26,400 bases of DNA from an uncultured Flavobacteriales bacterium (GCA_937974275.1 CALJIF010000090.1:1-26400), one strand, 5' to 3'. Positions 6,400 to 14,914 are shown, counted from the stretch's first letter. Program-made: numbers and translations. Notes: generated by a model from the letters alone, not told the origin.

Positions 6400-7767
6400 A
6401 TGGGTAAAACCTGGATCATTATATCAAGAGAATACCTCACACACGTTAAAAACAAAACGTTTATCGTGATGTGTTTTTTGGCGCCGGTATTATGGGCGGC
6501 ATTGTTTATTGTGCCTCCTTTGCTGGCAGGACAGCCCGGCGCTTCGCGTGAAATTGTTGTCGTTGATGCCAGTGGAATTCCGGATTCGTTAGGTTATGCT
6601 TATGTATTTAAGGATACTGCCAACCTTAAGTTCAATTATAATCATGTGTATGAAGAATTGGATAAGGTTGAGGCGTTGTACAAAGATTCTTCCGGTGTTT
6701 CGGTGTTATACATTCCCGAGAATTTCATGGGCGGTGGTGATACAGCACAACTGCATTCTCAAGGTTTGGCAGTAATTCTGAAATCACGCAAAGAACCCGG
6801 CTTCAACACATTGAATTTATTGCAAACGATTTTAACCAAAGAAGTGCAGAAGGACATCATGCAGGTGAATAAAATTGATCCCGGCGTGATGGAGCATGCG
6901 TTACGCAAAGTTGCCGTGTTAAATGAAATTAAGGGGACAGTTGGCAATTCGACGGTAAAAGCGTTTACGGGATTAGCGTTCGGAATGATTATCTATATGT
7001 ACATTCTGATGTTCGGTGTGCGCATTATGCGCAGCGTAGTGGAAGAAAAAACTACACGTATTGTTGAGGTGATTGTTTCTTCCGTGAAACCGTTTCAGCT
7101 GATGATGGGCAAAATCATCGGAGTGACATTGGTGGGCATTACACAATTTTCAATCTGGATTTTGTTGTCGTTGTTAATTATAACTCCTGTTGTAGGGGCA
7201 ATACAAGACAAACAAACCGACTTAACGCAACTTACCGGTAACGCGAATACGGGAATGCCTGTTAATCCGGGCGCAGGTAAATTGATGAATATTGAAATTA
7301 CGGACAGCACGGTGCAAACCATGGATACGATCATGTCTATTCCGTGGGGCAATTTGATTCCTGCGTTTTTGTTTTATTTCATTTTCGGTTACTTAATGTA
7401 CGCTGCACTTTTCGCCGCAATCGGTTCTGCTGCGGATACAGACTCCGATACCAGTCAATTTTCATTGCCTGTTACCATTCCATTAATTATTGCAATCGCA
7501 AGCTCAGGCGCTGTATTGAACGATCCGGACGGCACAATTGCAAAATGGCTATCCATGATTCCCTTAACATCTCCTGTTGTAATGTTAATGCGTATTCCGT
7601 ACGGCGGTGTTTATGTATTGGAGTTGTTTTTGTCCATGTTCATTTTAGTGGTGTCATTTATCTTCTTCACATGGATCGCCGGAAGAATTTATCGTACGGG
7701 AATTCTGATGTATGGCAAGAAAATTTCGTGGAAAGAGTTGGGCAAATGGATGTTTTATCGGGGGTAG
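6400..7767 (+). CDS. ABC-2 type permease (NatB-like)
   Basis: This is the membrane subunit of the exporter encoded with the ATPase just upstream, 455 residues. One membrane segment lies near the N-terminus (about 20-42). A large extracytoplasmic domain of about 140 residues follows, then five further segments, among them FGMIIYMYILMFGV and WILLSLLIITPVVGAI. Between the third and fourth segments is a hydrophilic loop of about 50 residues. The sequence VVEEKTTRIVEVIVSSVKP after the second segment is typical of NatB-like ABC-2 permeases. The ending (ISWKELGKWMFYRG) is also typical in my recollection. A Ppx/GppA gene starts 3 bases after the stop, so the three genes are probably one transcript. 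Confidence 0.9.
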   Translation: MGKTWIIISREYLTHVKNKTFIVMCFLAPVLWAALFIVPPLLAGQPGASREIVVVDASGIPDSLGYAYVFKDTANLKFNYNHVYEELDKVEALYKDSSGVSVLYIPENFMGGGDTAQLHSQGLAVILKSRKEPGFNTLNLLQTILTKEVQKDIMQVNKIDPGVMEHALRKVAVLNEIKGTVGNSTVKAFTGLAFGMIIYMYILMFGVRIMRSVVEEKTTRIVEVIVSSVKPFQLMMGKIIGVTLVGITQFSIWILLSLLIITPVVGAIQDKQTDLTQLTGNANTGMPVNPGAGKLMNIEITDSTVQTMDTIMSIPWGNLIPAFLFYFIFGYLMYAALFAAIGSAADTDSDTSQFSLPVTIPLIIAIASSGAVLNDPDGTIAKWLSMIPLTSPVVMLMRIPYGGVYVLELFLSMFILVVSFIFFTWIAGRIYRTGILMYGKKISWKELGKWMFYRG

Positions 7768-7770
7768 TGA

Positions 7771-8694
7771 ATGAGAGTTGCTGTAGTAGATCTAGGTACG
7801 AATACATTTAACCTCCTCATCGCGGATGCTCACGGAGCATTTTTTTCGAAAGTACACTCGGAAAAAATTCCGGTGCGATTAGGCGAAGGTGGGATTAACA
7901 AAGGCGTGATAGTGGAAGATGCATACATCCGCGGACTAGAGGCGATGGAACATTATGCATCGGAGTGCAGGCAATTTGAAGTAATGCGTATTATGGCATT
8001 CGCAACTTCTGCAGTTCGCAATGCAGCTAACGGCCAGCAATTCACAGCGGATGTGAAGATGCGCACCGGTATAGAAATTCAGATTATTGATGGTGCCAAA
8101 GAAGCGGAATACATCTACAAAGGTGTACGTGCTGCATTGAATTTTCGTGAAGAGCGATCGCTGATAATTGATATAGGCGGTGGAAGTACAGAATTCATCA
8201 TTGCCGACAAAGACGGATTGTTGTGGAAGCGGAGTTTCGAAATCGGAGCATCGCGGCTGTTGCAGCGTTTCCAACCGTCAGATCCGATACGCCCGGATGA
8301 AATTCGGGAAATAGAACAGTATCTGGATGAAATACTCAGCCCTATGTATCAAGCGGCAAGGGAACTCCAGGTAACGGAGCTGATAGGCGCATCAGGATCA
8401 TTCGAATCGTTAGCGGAAATGTTATTTGCAGAGCACGATCCAACACGAACAATCGAAGAAGCAACGAGTTTCGAATTCGATCTGGAACAATGTGCTGCAA
8501 TTCACGAAAAATTATTGCAGTCGACGCGCGCGCAGCGTTTACAGATAAGGGGTTTGGTCGCCATGCGGGTGGATATGATCGTGGTATCTGCAATTTTGGT
8601 AGAATTGGTAATTCGTCGCTTGGACTTACCTGCTATGCGCATGTCATCGTATGCATTAAAGGAAGGCGCATTAACAGATCTTCTGATCGCGTAA
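7771..8694 (+). CDS. Ppx/GppA family phosphatase
   Basis: This 307-residue protein belongs to the ASKHA-fold exopolyphosphatase / guanosine pentaphosphate phosphohydrolase family. The phosphate-1 motif is VVDLGTNTFNLLIAD at the N-terminus. FATSAVRNAANG follows near residue 73, and the second phosphate motif is IIDIGGGSTEFI near residue 131. It likely hydrolyses polyphosphate or pppGpp in the cytoplasm; sequence alone does not separate the two. It is a short form without the C-terminal HD-like domain of the roughly 500-residue E. coli proteins. It lies 3 bases after the ABC permease stop, probably in the same operon. Confidence 0.9.
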   Translation: MRVAVVDLGTNTFNLLIADAHGAFFSKVHSEKIPVRLGEGGINKGVIVEDAYIRGLEAMEHYASECRQFEVMRIMAFATSAVRNAANGQQFTADVKMRTGIEIQIIDGAKEAEYIYKGVRAALNFREERSLIIDIGGGSTEFIIADKDGLLWKRSFEIGASRLLQRFQPSDPIRPDEIREIEQYLDEILSPMYQAARELQVTELIGASGSFESLAEMLFAEHDPTRTIEEATSFEFDLEQCAAIHEKLLQSTRAQRLQIRGLVAMRVDMIVVSAILVELVIRRLDLPAMRMSSYALKEGALTDLLIA

Positions 8695-8741
8695 GTATGC
8701 AAGGTTTTCATTAAATTCAACGTCTATTTACAATCCGAGCT

Positions 8742-9905
8742 ATGTCCAGAATTTTAATTATTGACGATGAGAAGAGCATTCGTCGCACGTTGCGTGAAAT
8801 TTTAGAGTACGAAAACTTTAAGGTGGATGAAGCGGGCGATGGGCTGGAGGGCCTTACAATGGCGCAAAAGGAGAAGTATGATATGATTCTGTGCGACATT
8901 AAGATGCCAAAGATGGACGGCATGGAAGCGTTGGATAGATTAATGGACGCTGCCATTGATGCTCCGGTCGTGATGATTTCGGGACACGGAAATATTGAAA
9001 CTGCAGTTGAAGCAGTGAAAAAAGGAGCGTATGATTTTATTCAAAAACCACTGGATCTCAATCGCCTGTTGTTGACCATTCGCAATGCAATGGACAAATC
9101 GACTTTGGTGAAAGAGACTAAAACGTTGAAGAAAAAAATTTCCAAAACGTTCGATATGATTGGCGAATCAGAGGGCATTGCGAACATCAAGGAAATGATT
9201 GATAAAGTGGCGCCAACAGATGCTCGTGTTTTAATTACCGGTGAAAATGGAACAGGAAAGGAACTGGTTGCACGTTGGTTGCACGAGAAAAGCAATCGCG
9301 CAGCAGGTCCTTTGGTAGAAGTGAACTGCGCAGCAATTCCATCCGAGTTGATCGAATCGGAATTATTCGGTCACGAGAAGGGTGCGTTTACATCTGCAGT
9401 TGCACAACGTAAAGGAAAGTTTGAATTGGCAGAAGGCGGTACATTGTTTCTGGATGAAATTGGCGATATGATCCTGTCTGCACAAGCTAAAGTATTGCGT
9501 GCATTGCAGGAAAATAAAATCACACGTGTAGGTGGTGACAAGGAAATTAAAGTGAACGTGCGAGTGGTTGCTGCAACCAACAAAGATTTAAAGACAGAGA
9601 TCATCAAAGGTTTATTCCGTGAAGATTTATATCATCGTCTCAGCGTTATATTAATTCATGTTCCTTCGTTAAACGATCGTAAAGATGATATTCCGATGTT
9701 GGCAGAACATTTTTTGAAAATGATTTGCGAAGAGCACGGCATTCCGGTGAAAGGAATCACGAAAGAAGCCATCAAAGAATTACAGAAAATCAATTGGACA
9801 GGAAACATTCGTGAGTTCCGCAATTGCATCGAGCGACTAATTATTCTGGGCGAAAAAACTATTACGGATAAGGACGTAGTGGCGTATGTGCGACCAAAGC
9901 AGTAA
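8742..9905 (+). CDS. Sigma-54 activator-type response regulator lacking a DNA-binding domain
   Basis: This 387-residue protein has an N-terminal receiver domain (about 3-118; acidic pair Asp8-Asp9, phospho-acceptor Asp52 in CDIKMPKMDG, Lys102). A sigma-54 interaction AAA+ domain follows (about 138-372). Walker A is GENGTGKE (167-174), Walker B LFLDEI (235-240), and the arginine-finger region FREDLYHRL. The sigma-54 contact loop, usually GAFTGA, reads GAFTSA (214-219). The chain ends about 15 residues after the conserved NIREFRNCIERL helix, so the Fis-type helix-turn-helix of NtrC-like proteins is absent. It should act from solution or by an unusual binding mode, as described for FlgR of Helicobacter. 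No histidine kinase is nearby. It ends 4 bases from the convergent YCII gene. Confidence 0.93.
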   Translation: MSRILIIDDEKSIRRTLREILEYENFKVDEAGDGLEGLTMAQKEKYDMILCDIKMPKMDGMEALDRLMDAAIDAPVVMISGHGNIETAVEAVKKGAYDFIQKPLDLNRLLLTIRNAMDKSTLVKETKTLKKKISKTFDMIGESEGIANIKEMIDKVAPTDARVLITGENGTGKELVARWLHEKSNRAAGPLVEVNCAAIPSELIESELFGHEKGAFTSAVAQRKGKFELAEGGTLFLDEIGDMILSAQAKVLRALQENKITRVGGDKEIKVNVRVVAATNKDLKTEIIKGLFREDLYHRLSVILIHVPSLNDRKDDIPMLAEHFLKMICEEHGIPVKGITKEAIKELQKINWTGNIREFRNCIERLIILGEKTITDKDVVAYVRPKQ

Positions 9906-9909
9906 CCAC

Positions 9910-10437
9910 TTATTCAGCCACATTAGTATTTTCTACCAGCTTGTGCAATTGAGGATTCCATTGCAAGGCAGCAGATCCATACCACGGATGCAATTCCATT
10001 GTTAGGCGGCCGGCTTTGATGGCAGGATCACTCGCTGTTAGTTGTTCCGCTTCTTCAATCGTACTTACGTTAAAAACATATATTCCTCTGATATCGCCAT
10101 CATCCATAAAAGGACCTGCAACTATCAACTTGCCTTCTGCAGCCATGCGATTGATGTTCTCCAAATGTTGTTTCTGCAATTGAGCTGCAGTAGCTGAATC
10201 TTGATTTCTGTTCGGACCGCGTTTCAAAAAGGCCATTACATATTGTTTCATCCCGTATTGATCTGCCCCTGATGCTTTCACCGCCACTGAATCATAAGCG
10301 AGTGTGCTACCGTTGATGAAATTAACAATTGAAGTAGGACGATGCTTAGCAGTTGTTTCAGATTTTTTTTGATCCGTTTGGGAGCAACTCAACCCAAAGA
10401 GTGCTATAACAGGTAGTAACAAAAATGAGGTGCGCAT
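9910..10437 (-). CDS. YCII-domain lipoprotein
   Basis: This 175-residue protein starts with a lipoprotein signal peptide; the lipobox is FGLSC with Cys18 as the lipidated residue. The region of about residues 64-152 is a YCII-related domain: YVMAFLKRGPNRNQD, then QHLENINRMAAEGKLIVAGP, GIYVFNVSTIEEAEQL, and DPAIKAGRLTMELHPWYG. The His before the MAAEGKL helix and the downstream Asp match the usual YCII layout. YCII domains are normally small cytoplasmic proteins of unclear or dehalogenase-like function, so an exported, lipid-anchored form is notable. It is convergent with the response regulator and divergent from acs. Confidence 0.85.
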   Translation of the reverse strand: MRTSFLLLPVIALFGLSCSQTDQKKSETTAKHRPTSIVNFINGSTLAYDSVAVKASGADQYGMKQYVMAFLKRGPNRNQDSATAAQLQKQHLENINRMAAEGKLIVAGPFMDDGDIRGIYVFNVSTIEEAEQLTASDPAIKAGRLTMELHPWYGSAALQWNPQLHKLVENTNVAE

Positions 10438-10456
10438 TGTGAGGAGTTTTGATTTT

Positions 10457-10464
10457 CGAAGGTA
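10457..10464 (-). promoter_or_regulatory. Candidate -7 box for the YCII lipoprotein gene
   Basis: On the minus strand TACCTTCG matches TAnnTTTG in seven of eight positions. It ends 19 bases before the ATG at 10437. No convincing -33 element is seen. The 151-base gap between this gene and acs holds the two divergent promoters and nothing else I recognise. Confidence 0.35.
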
Positions 10465-10577
10465 GTAATACGATTGATAACGGAGGTCTTAAATTCAACC
10501 GGAGTGCATCCGGTGTGTTTATGCTCATCGGTTTTCACCTTGCGATTTCCATCGCGCACCATTATCTTCGGTGTAAA

Positions 10578-10585
10578 TATCTTTC
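10578..10585 (+). promoter_or_regulatory. -7 box abutting the acs start codon
   Basis: TATCTTTC matches TAnnTTTG in seven of eight positions and ends only 3 bases before the ATG at 10589. Transcription from it would begin within or next to the start codon. It supports the chosen start, which also gives a full-length N-terminus. Confidence 0.45.
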
Positions 10586-10588
10586 GCT

Positions 10589-12478
10589 ATGCGCATCACG
10601 TCACTTCAGCACTATCACGAACAATATCAATTCAGTATTCAACAGCCGGAACAATTTTGGTCCCGGGTGGCCGAAGAATTTGTTTGGAACAAAAAGTGGG
10701 ATAAGGTTTTGGAGTGGAACTTCGAACAGCCCGACGTTAAGTGGTTCATCAACGGGAAATTGAATATCACAGAAAATTGTCTGGATCGTCATCTCGATGC
10801 ACGCGGTGATCAGGTGGCGTATTACTGGGAACCGAATGACAATGACGATGAACCTCGCTCATATACGTATCGTCAGTTGTATCACGAAGTTTGTAAAGTG
10901 GCGAATGTGATGAAACGCAAAGGAATTACGAAGGGGGATCGTGTGTGTTTGTACATGCCGATGGTTCCCGAGTTGGCAATTGCGGTGTTGGCTTGTGCGC
11001 GTATTGGTGCCGTACACTCTGTTGTTTTTGCGGGATTCAGCGCATCCTCTTTAGCAGGTCGTATTCAAGATAGCGACTGCAAAATGGTTTTGACGACGGA
11101 TGGTGCGTATCGTGGTGCGAAAGAAATTCCGATTAAGAAAGTAGTAGATGAAGCGTTGGAATTGTGTCCGTCAGTAGAGCACGTTATCGTTCTGAATAGA
11201 ACCGGAGAAGCTGTACACATGGAGTCGGGGCGTGATACTTGGTGGCATGATGAAATTCGTGATGTTGCCGATGAATGTCCTGCTGAACCTATGGATAGCG
11301 AAGACTTGTTGTTTATTCTTTACACTTCGGGCTCAACAGGTAAGCCCAAAGGTGTTGTGCATACATGCGGCGGTTATATGGTGTATGCTTCATATACGTT
11401 TCAAAATGTATTTCAGTATCGTGATGGAGAAGTCTATTGGTGCACAGCTGATATCGGTTGGATTACGGGACATTCGTATATCGTTTATGGACCTTTGTTG
11501 TGCGGCGCTACTTCTGTTTTGTTTGAGGGTGTGCCTACATTCCCGGATGCAGGCCGCTTTTGGCAAGTAGTGGATAAATATCATGTTAATGTATTCTATA
11601 CAGCACCTACTGCCATTCGCGCATTGGAAGCCGCGGGATTAGATTTTGTAAAACCTTACAAATTATCCTCGTTACGGGTTTTAGGTTCTGTTGGCGAACC
11701 AATCAATGTAGAGGCATGGCAATGGTATTCCGACAATATTGGTAAAGGAAAGTGTCCGATTGTAGATACGTGGTGGCAAACAGAAACGGGCGGCATTATG
11801 ATCTCTCCTTTGGCTGATATTACTCCAACCAAACCGGGTTTCGCAACATTGCCGTTGCCGGGTATTCAGCCGATTCTTGTGGATGAAAAAGGAAATGAAA
11901 TAGTGGGTAACGGAGTGGAAGGTAATTTATGTATAAAGTTCCCTTGGCCGGGAATGATTCGCACCACGTATGGTGATCACGAGCGTTGCCGAACGAACTA
12001 TTTCGCTACTTACAAGAACTTGTATTTTACCGGTGATGGTTGTAAGCGCGATGAAGATGGTTATTATCGAATTACAGGTCGGGTTGATGATGTGATTAAC
12101 GTTTCCGGTCATCGAATTGGTACTGCGGAGGTGGAAAGTGCTATCAATATGCATCCTGATATTGTAGAAAGTGCTGTTGTTGGTTTTCCGCATGACATCA
12201 AGGGACAAGGCATTTATGCTTACGTGATTTCTACCAAACAAAATGACGATCAGGAATTGTTACGAAAGGAGATTATTGCGGAAGTCAATAAGTTTATCGG
12301 ACCTATTGCCAAGCCGGATAAGATTCAAATTGTAAGCGGCTTGCCCAAAACACGTTCGGGAAAAATTATGCGCAGAATTTTGCGAAAAGTGGCTGAAGGC
12401 GAATTGAGTAATCTTGGCGATACCTCTACATTGCTGGATCCTGCAGTGGTAGATGAAATTGTAAAAGGAAGGTTATAG
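10589..12478 (+). CDS. acs: Acetyl-CoA synthetase (AMP-forming)
   Basis: Acs activates acetate to acetyl-CoA through an acetyl-adenylate, in the cytoplasm. The 629 residues are close to the usual 640-660. The N-terminal ACAS motif region (HYHEQYQFSIQQPEQFW) is followed by the adenylate-forming signature YTSGSTGKPKG (245-255), then WWQTETGG, and GDGCKRDEDGYYRITGRVDD at the hinge. The C-terminal motif is PKTRSGKIMRR, whose Lys592 is the catalytic lysine that is regulated by acetylation in the family. It stands alone on its strand, with divergent YCII upstream and a convergent RlpA-like gene downstream. Confidence 0.96.
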   Translation: MRITSLQHYHEQYQFSIQQPEQFWSRVAEEFVWNKKWDKVLEWNFEQPDVKWFINGKLNITENCLDRHLDARGDQVAYYWEPNDNDDEPRSYTYRQLYHEVCKVANVMKRKGITKGDRVCLYMPMVPELAIAVLACARIGAVHSVVFAGFSASSLAGRIQDSDCKMVLTTDGAYRGAKEIPIKKVVDEALELCPSVEHVIVLNRTGEAVHMESGRDTWWHDEIRDVADECPAEPMDSEDLLFILYTSGSTGKPKGVVHTCGGYMVYASYTFQNVFQYRDGEVYWCTADIGWITGHSYIVYGPLLCGATSVLFEGVPTFPDAGRFWQVVDKYHVNVFYTAPTAIRALEAAGLDFVKPYKLSSLRVLGSVGEPINVEAWQWYSDNIGKGKCPIVDTWWQTETGGIMISPLADITPTKPGFATLPLPGIQPILVDEKGNEIVGNGVEGNLCIKFPWPGMIRTTYGDHERCRTNYFATYKNLYFTGDGCKRDEDGYYRITGRVDDVINVSGHRIGTAEVESAINMHPDIVESAVVGFPHDIKGQGIYAYVISTKQNDDQELLRKEIIAEVNKFIGPIAKPDKIQIVSGLPKTRSGKIMRRILRKVAEGELSNLGDTSTLLDPAVVDEIVKGRL

Positions 12479-12490
12479 GATTTATTATTT

Positions 12491-12523
12491 ACGGAACGAA
12501 TATTCATCCCGTTTTATTTTTTT
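12491..12523 (+). terminator. Possible terminator of acs
   Basis: An imperfect 22-base inverted repeat (12491-12512, two mismatches, core GAATATTC) is followed by a T-rich run to 12523, 12 bases after the acs stop. It overlaps the end of the convergent RlpA-like gene. With no loop and a weak stem it is only a candidate. Confidence 0.35.
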
Positions 12524-12942
12524 GCTTTCCTAATTGCTCTTTTGCCTATTGGTTTAATAGTAACTTTCGTTAAGCCTGCATTGTAAAAGTTCAATCGTTT
12601 AGCTGCTGCCGGCGATAAATCTATACTACGTGTAGAAGATTTCGGTAAACGATCGGTTATCACTACATGTACCACTGAATCATTTTTCAGATTTCTCACT
12701 TCTACTATTGTTCCAAAGGGCAAGGTCTTATGTGCAGCAGTCATGCTGTCGGGATGAAAGCGTTCTCCGCTTGCGGTCATGCGTCCTTTCCACTTGTGAC
12801 CATACCAGCTGGCTATTCCGGTATCGGCTTTGGTAATAATGGAATCCGGCGACAACCGAACACTGTCTTTCACGTCTTGAGCGTGACTAGCAAAGGTCAT
12901 CAGGAAAAAAAGCATCGAAATAAATAGTCGTCCGAACCACAT
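12514..12942 (-). CDS. RlpA-like double-psi beta-barrel protein
   Basis: This 142-residue secreted protein has a Sec signal peptide (cleavage likely after SHA, residue 21). A single RlpA-like double-psi beta-barrel domain follows: GIASWYGHKWKGRMTASGE (42-60), then AAHKTLPFGTIVEVRNL, VVITDRLP, and SIDLSPAAAKRL. Glu60, His71 and Asp97 align with residues used by RlpA lytic transglycosylases of other bacteria, so cleavage of stem-peptide-free peptidoglycan is plausible. It lacks the lipobox and the SPOR domain of classical RlpA, so it is a soluble short form. A short basic tail ends the protein. The gene is convergent with acs and divergent from the glycosyltransferase. Confidence 0.9.
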   Translation of the reverse strand: MWFGRLFISMLFFLMTFASHAQDVKDSVRLSPDSIITKADTGIASWYGHKWKGRMTASGERFHPDSMTAAHKTLPFGTIVEVRNLKNDSVVHVVITDRLPKSSTRSIDLSPAAAKRLNFYNAGLTKVTIKPIGKRAIRKAKK

Positions 12943-12949
12943 ATTGTCT

Positions 12950-12983
12950 AAAAGTTACAAAATCTTTGCCGCATTTGCCCAAA
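12950..12983 (-). promoter_or_regulatory. Promoter of the RlpA-like gene
   Basis: On the minus strand TTTG (12983-12980) and TAACTTTT (12957-12950, one mismatch to TAnnTTTG) are 22 bases apart, fitting the Bacteroidota -33/-7 layout. The -7 box ends 7 bases before the ATG at 12942. It is back to back with the glycosyltransferase promoter. Confidence 0.5.
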
Positions 12984-12995
12984 TGTTGTTAAGCT

Positions 12996-13027
12996 TTTGC
13001 AGGATCAATCTTGTAGAAGTATCTTCG
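12996..13027 (+). promoter_or_regulatory. Promoter of the glycosyltransferase gene
   Basis: TTTG (12996-12999) and TATCTTCG (13020-13027, one mismatch) are separated by 20 bases, the spacing expected for the Bacteroidota housekeeping sigma factor. The -7 box ends 11 bases before the ATG at 13039, which argues against the longer frame starting at 12997. Confidence 0.55.
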
Positions 13028-13038
13028 TTACCCTCATT

Positions 13039-13791
13039 ATGCCCGAAAAAGTAGTCATCATACCCACGTACAATGAAAAGGAGAACATCGAAAAGATGGT
13101 TCGCAAAGTCATGTCGCTGGATGGCAACTTCCACTTGTTGATCGTTGATGACGGATCTCCAGACGGCACTGCAGACATCGTGAAGCAGTTGCAAAGCGAA
13201 TTTTCAGATCGACTGTTCATTGAAGAACGCCGAGGGAAATTGGGTTTAGGAACTGCTTATATCCACGGTTTCAAATGGGCACTAATTCGCAATTACGATT
13301 TCATATTTGAAATGGATTGCGATTTTTCGCATAATCCCGACGACCTGATTCGCTTGTACGACGCATGTGCCAACAAGAAGGCGGATGTTGCGGTTGGTTC
13401 TCGATATGTTAAAGGTGGAAAAGTATCGAACTGGCCCCTAGGACGTTTGCTGATGTCGTATTTCGCATCTGTTTACGTTCGTTTGGTGTTGTGGTTTAAT
13501 GTAAAGGATACAACAGCCGGCTTCAAATGCTACAAGCGCAAAGTGTTGGAGACAATTGATCTTGATGATATTCGCTTTGTCGGATATGCGTTTCAGATTG
13601 AAATGAAATACACCGCCTACCAACTGGGATTCAAAATACGTGAAGTGCCGATCACATTTGTGGATCGAGTGGAAGGTGTTTCAAAAATGTCGACCAAAAT
13701 CTTCAAAGAAGCCTTCTGGGGCGTACTGCAAATGCGATTTAAGAAGATTAATCGCAAATATCGTACTGACAATAATCAGACACTCGGCTGA
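13039..13791 (+). CDS. Polyprenol monophosphomannose synthase-like GT2 glycosyltransferase
   Basis: This 250-residue family 2 glycosyltransferase resembles the dolichol/polyprenol-phosphate mannose synthase (Dpm1) type. IIPTYNEKENI (7-17) and VDDGSPDGT (36-44) bind the nucleotide sugar. The metal-binding region is MDCDFSHNP (92-100), followed by VGSRYVKGG and TTAGFKCYKR. It ends without the C-terminal membrane segments of the larger polyprenol-phosphate glucosyltransferases, like soluble Dpm1. It probably loads a sugar from GDP-mannose or a similar donor onto a polyprenol phosphate at the inner face of the cytoplasmic membrane. Start at 13039 was chosen because the usual N-terminus MPEKVVIIPTYNE begins there and the promoter lies just upstream. 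Confidence 0.9.
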   Translation: MPEKVVIIPTYNEKENIEKMVRKVMSLDGNFHLLIVDDGSPDGTADIVKQLQSEFSDRLFIEERRGKLGLGTAYIHGFKWALIRNYDFIFEMDCDFSHNPDDLIRLYDACANKKADVAVGSRYVKGGKVSNWPLGRLLMSYFASVYVRLVLWFNVKDTTAGFKCYKRKVLETIDLDDIRFVGYAFQIEMKYTAYQLGFKIREVPITFVDRVEGVSKMSTKIFKEAFWGVLQMRFKKINRKYRTDNNQTLG

Positions 13792-13801
13792 CGCGGAATG
13801 T

Positions 13802-13809
13802 TATCTTTG
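13802..13809 (+). promoter_or_regulatory. -7 box upstream of the TolB-like gene
   Basis: TATCTTTG matches the -7 consensus exactly and lies 25 bases before the ATG at 13835, in the 43-base gap after the glycosyltransferase. It suggests that the TolB-like, M28, pyrC and acyltransferase genes can be transcribed separately from the glycosyltransferase. Confidence 0.5.
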
Positions 13810-13834
13810 CAGCGCATCTTTTCAAAATGATTTT

Positions 13835-14905
13835 ATGAAAATTACTACGTGGGCATTGATTCTTGTCGCCGCCATACTTTTTGTTGGAGCCGGTAAAAAG
13901 AAAAAGTCGATCGACAATCCGCAAGAAAAACATATTGTTAATCTGAAGCAATTAACGTTTGGAGGCGACAATGCCGAAGCATATTTCAGCTTTGACGGCA
14001 AATGGTTGACCTTTCAGTCCAATAACCCGAAGTGGGGCTTGGAGTGCGACCAAATTTTCGCGATGAAAATTAAAGACGTTAAGGATTCATTGTATAAACC
14101 CGTTCGAATCAGCAATGAAGGCGGTCGTACAACATGTTCTTATTTTATGCCGGATGGGAAACAAATTATTTATGCATCTACTCATCTTTCCGGTAAGCCT
14201 TGTCCACCAATGCCGGATTTGCGTGCGGGTGGAAAGTACCTTTGGCCGGTGTACGATACGTACGACATTTTTGTCGCTGATCTGAACGGAAAGGTGGTGA
14301 AACAATTAACAACAGAAAAGGGATATGATGCTGAAGCTGTTGTTTCTCCGAAAGGAGATAAAATTCTTTTCACGTCAACCCGCGGTGGTGATTTGGATTT
14401 GTGGATCATGAATATTGATGGCAGTAATCCTAAACAGATTACACACGAACTCGGATATGACGGTGGTGCATTCTTTTCGCCGGATGGAAGTAAAATTGTA
14501 TTCCGCTCTTCACGCCCGAAGACACCGGAAGAAATTGAGGAGTACAAGTCACTGTTAGCTCAAGGTCTTGTGGCGCCAACCAACATGGAGATTTATACTT
14601 GCAATGCAGATGGCTCCGATCTCAAGCAGATTACCAACTTGGGTAAAGCGAATTGGGCTCCGTATTATCATCCGTCCGGGAAGAAAATTATTTTCTCATC
14701 TAACCATAAATCACAGCGTGGGTACGACTTTCAGCTGTACATGATCAACATCGACGGTACAGGTTTGGAACAAATCACGCACGAAAGCATTTTTAATTCC
14801 TTCGCCATGTTTTCACCTGACGGCAAAAAGATTGTTTTCTGCTCCAACAGACGCAACAATGGCACACGCGATACGAATGTGTTTATTGCGGACTGGAAAG
14901 AATAA
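13835..14905 (+). CDS. TolB-like WD40/PD40 beta-propeller protein
   Basis: This is a 356-residue protein with an N-terminal hydrophobic segment (about residues 3-18), then a Lys-rich stretch GKKKKS, so it is exported or membrane-anchored. The remainder is a beta-propeller of PD40 (TolB/DPP-IV-like) repeats. The recurring pattern is 'SPDGKKIVF.S.R' preceded by 'KQIT': YFSFDGKWLTF, YFMPDGKQIIY, VVSPKGDKILF, FFSPDGSKIVF, YYHPSGKKIIF, MFSPDGKKIVF. It has no catalytic peptidase domain. It may be a scaffold or binding protein in the periplasm; the partner is unknown. An in-frame start at 13640 would run through the preceding gene, so ATG 13835, just after a perfect -7 box, was chosen. The M28 peptidase follows 9 bases later. 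Confidence 0.88.
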   Translation: MKITTWALILVAAILFVGAGKKKKSIDNPQEKHIVNLKQLTFGGDNAEAYFSFDGKWLTFQSNNPKWGLECDQIFAMKIKDVKDSLYKPVRISNEGGRTTCSYFMPDGKQIIYASTHLSGKPCPPMPDLRAGGKYLWPVYDTYDIFVADLNGKVVKQLTTEKGYDAEAVVSPKGDKILFTSTRGGDLDLWIMNIDGSNPKQITHELGYDGGAFFSPDGSKIVFRSSRPKTPEEIEEYKSLLAQGLVAPTNMEIYTCNADGSDLKQITNLGKANWAPYYHPSGKKIIFSSNHKSQRGYDFQLYMINIDGTGLEQITHESIFNSFAMFSPDGKKIVFCSNRRNNGTRDTNVFIADWKE

Positions 14906-14914
14906 ATTAGCCTT

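Noticed and set aside
7344..7811. A 155-codon plus-strand frame overlapping the ABC permease end
   Set aside because: It is out of frame with the permease and Ppx/GppA genes, both of which have clear motifs, and its Cys- and Arg-rich translation matches nothing recognisable.
10438..10588. Possible small RNA or riboswitch between the YCII and acs genes
   Set aside because: Only promoter-like boxes are visible. I found no stable hairpin followed by a T-run and no riboswitch pattern I know.
13640..13834. Extended N-terminus of the TolB-like protein
   Set aside because: It would overlap most of the 3' end of the glycosyltransferase gene in another frame, and the signal-peptide start and -7 box both point to 13835.
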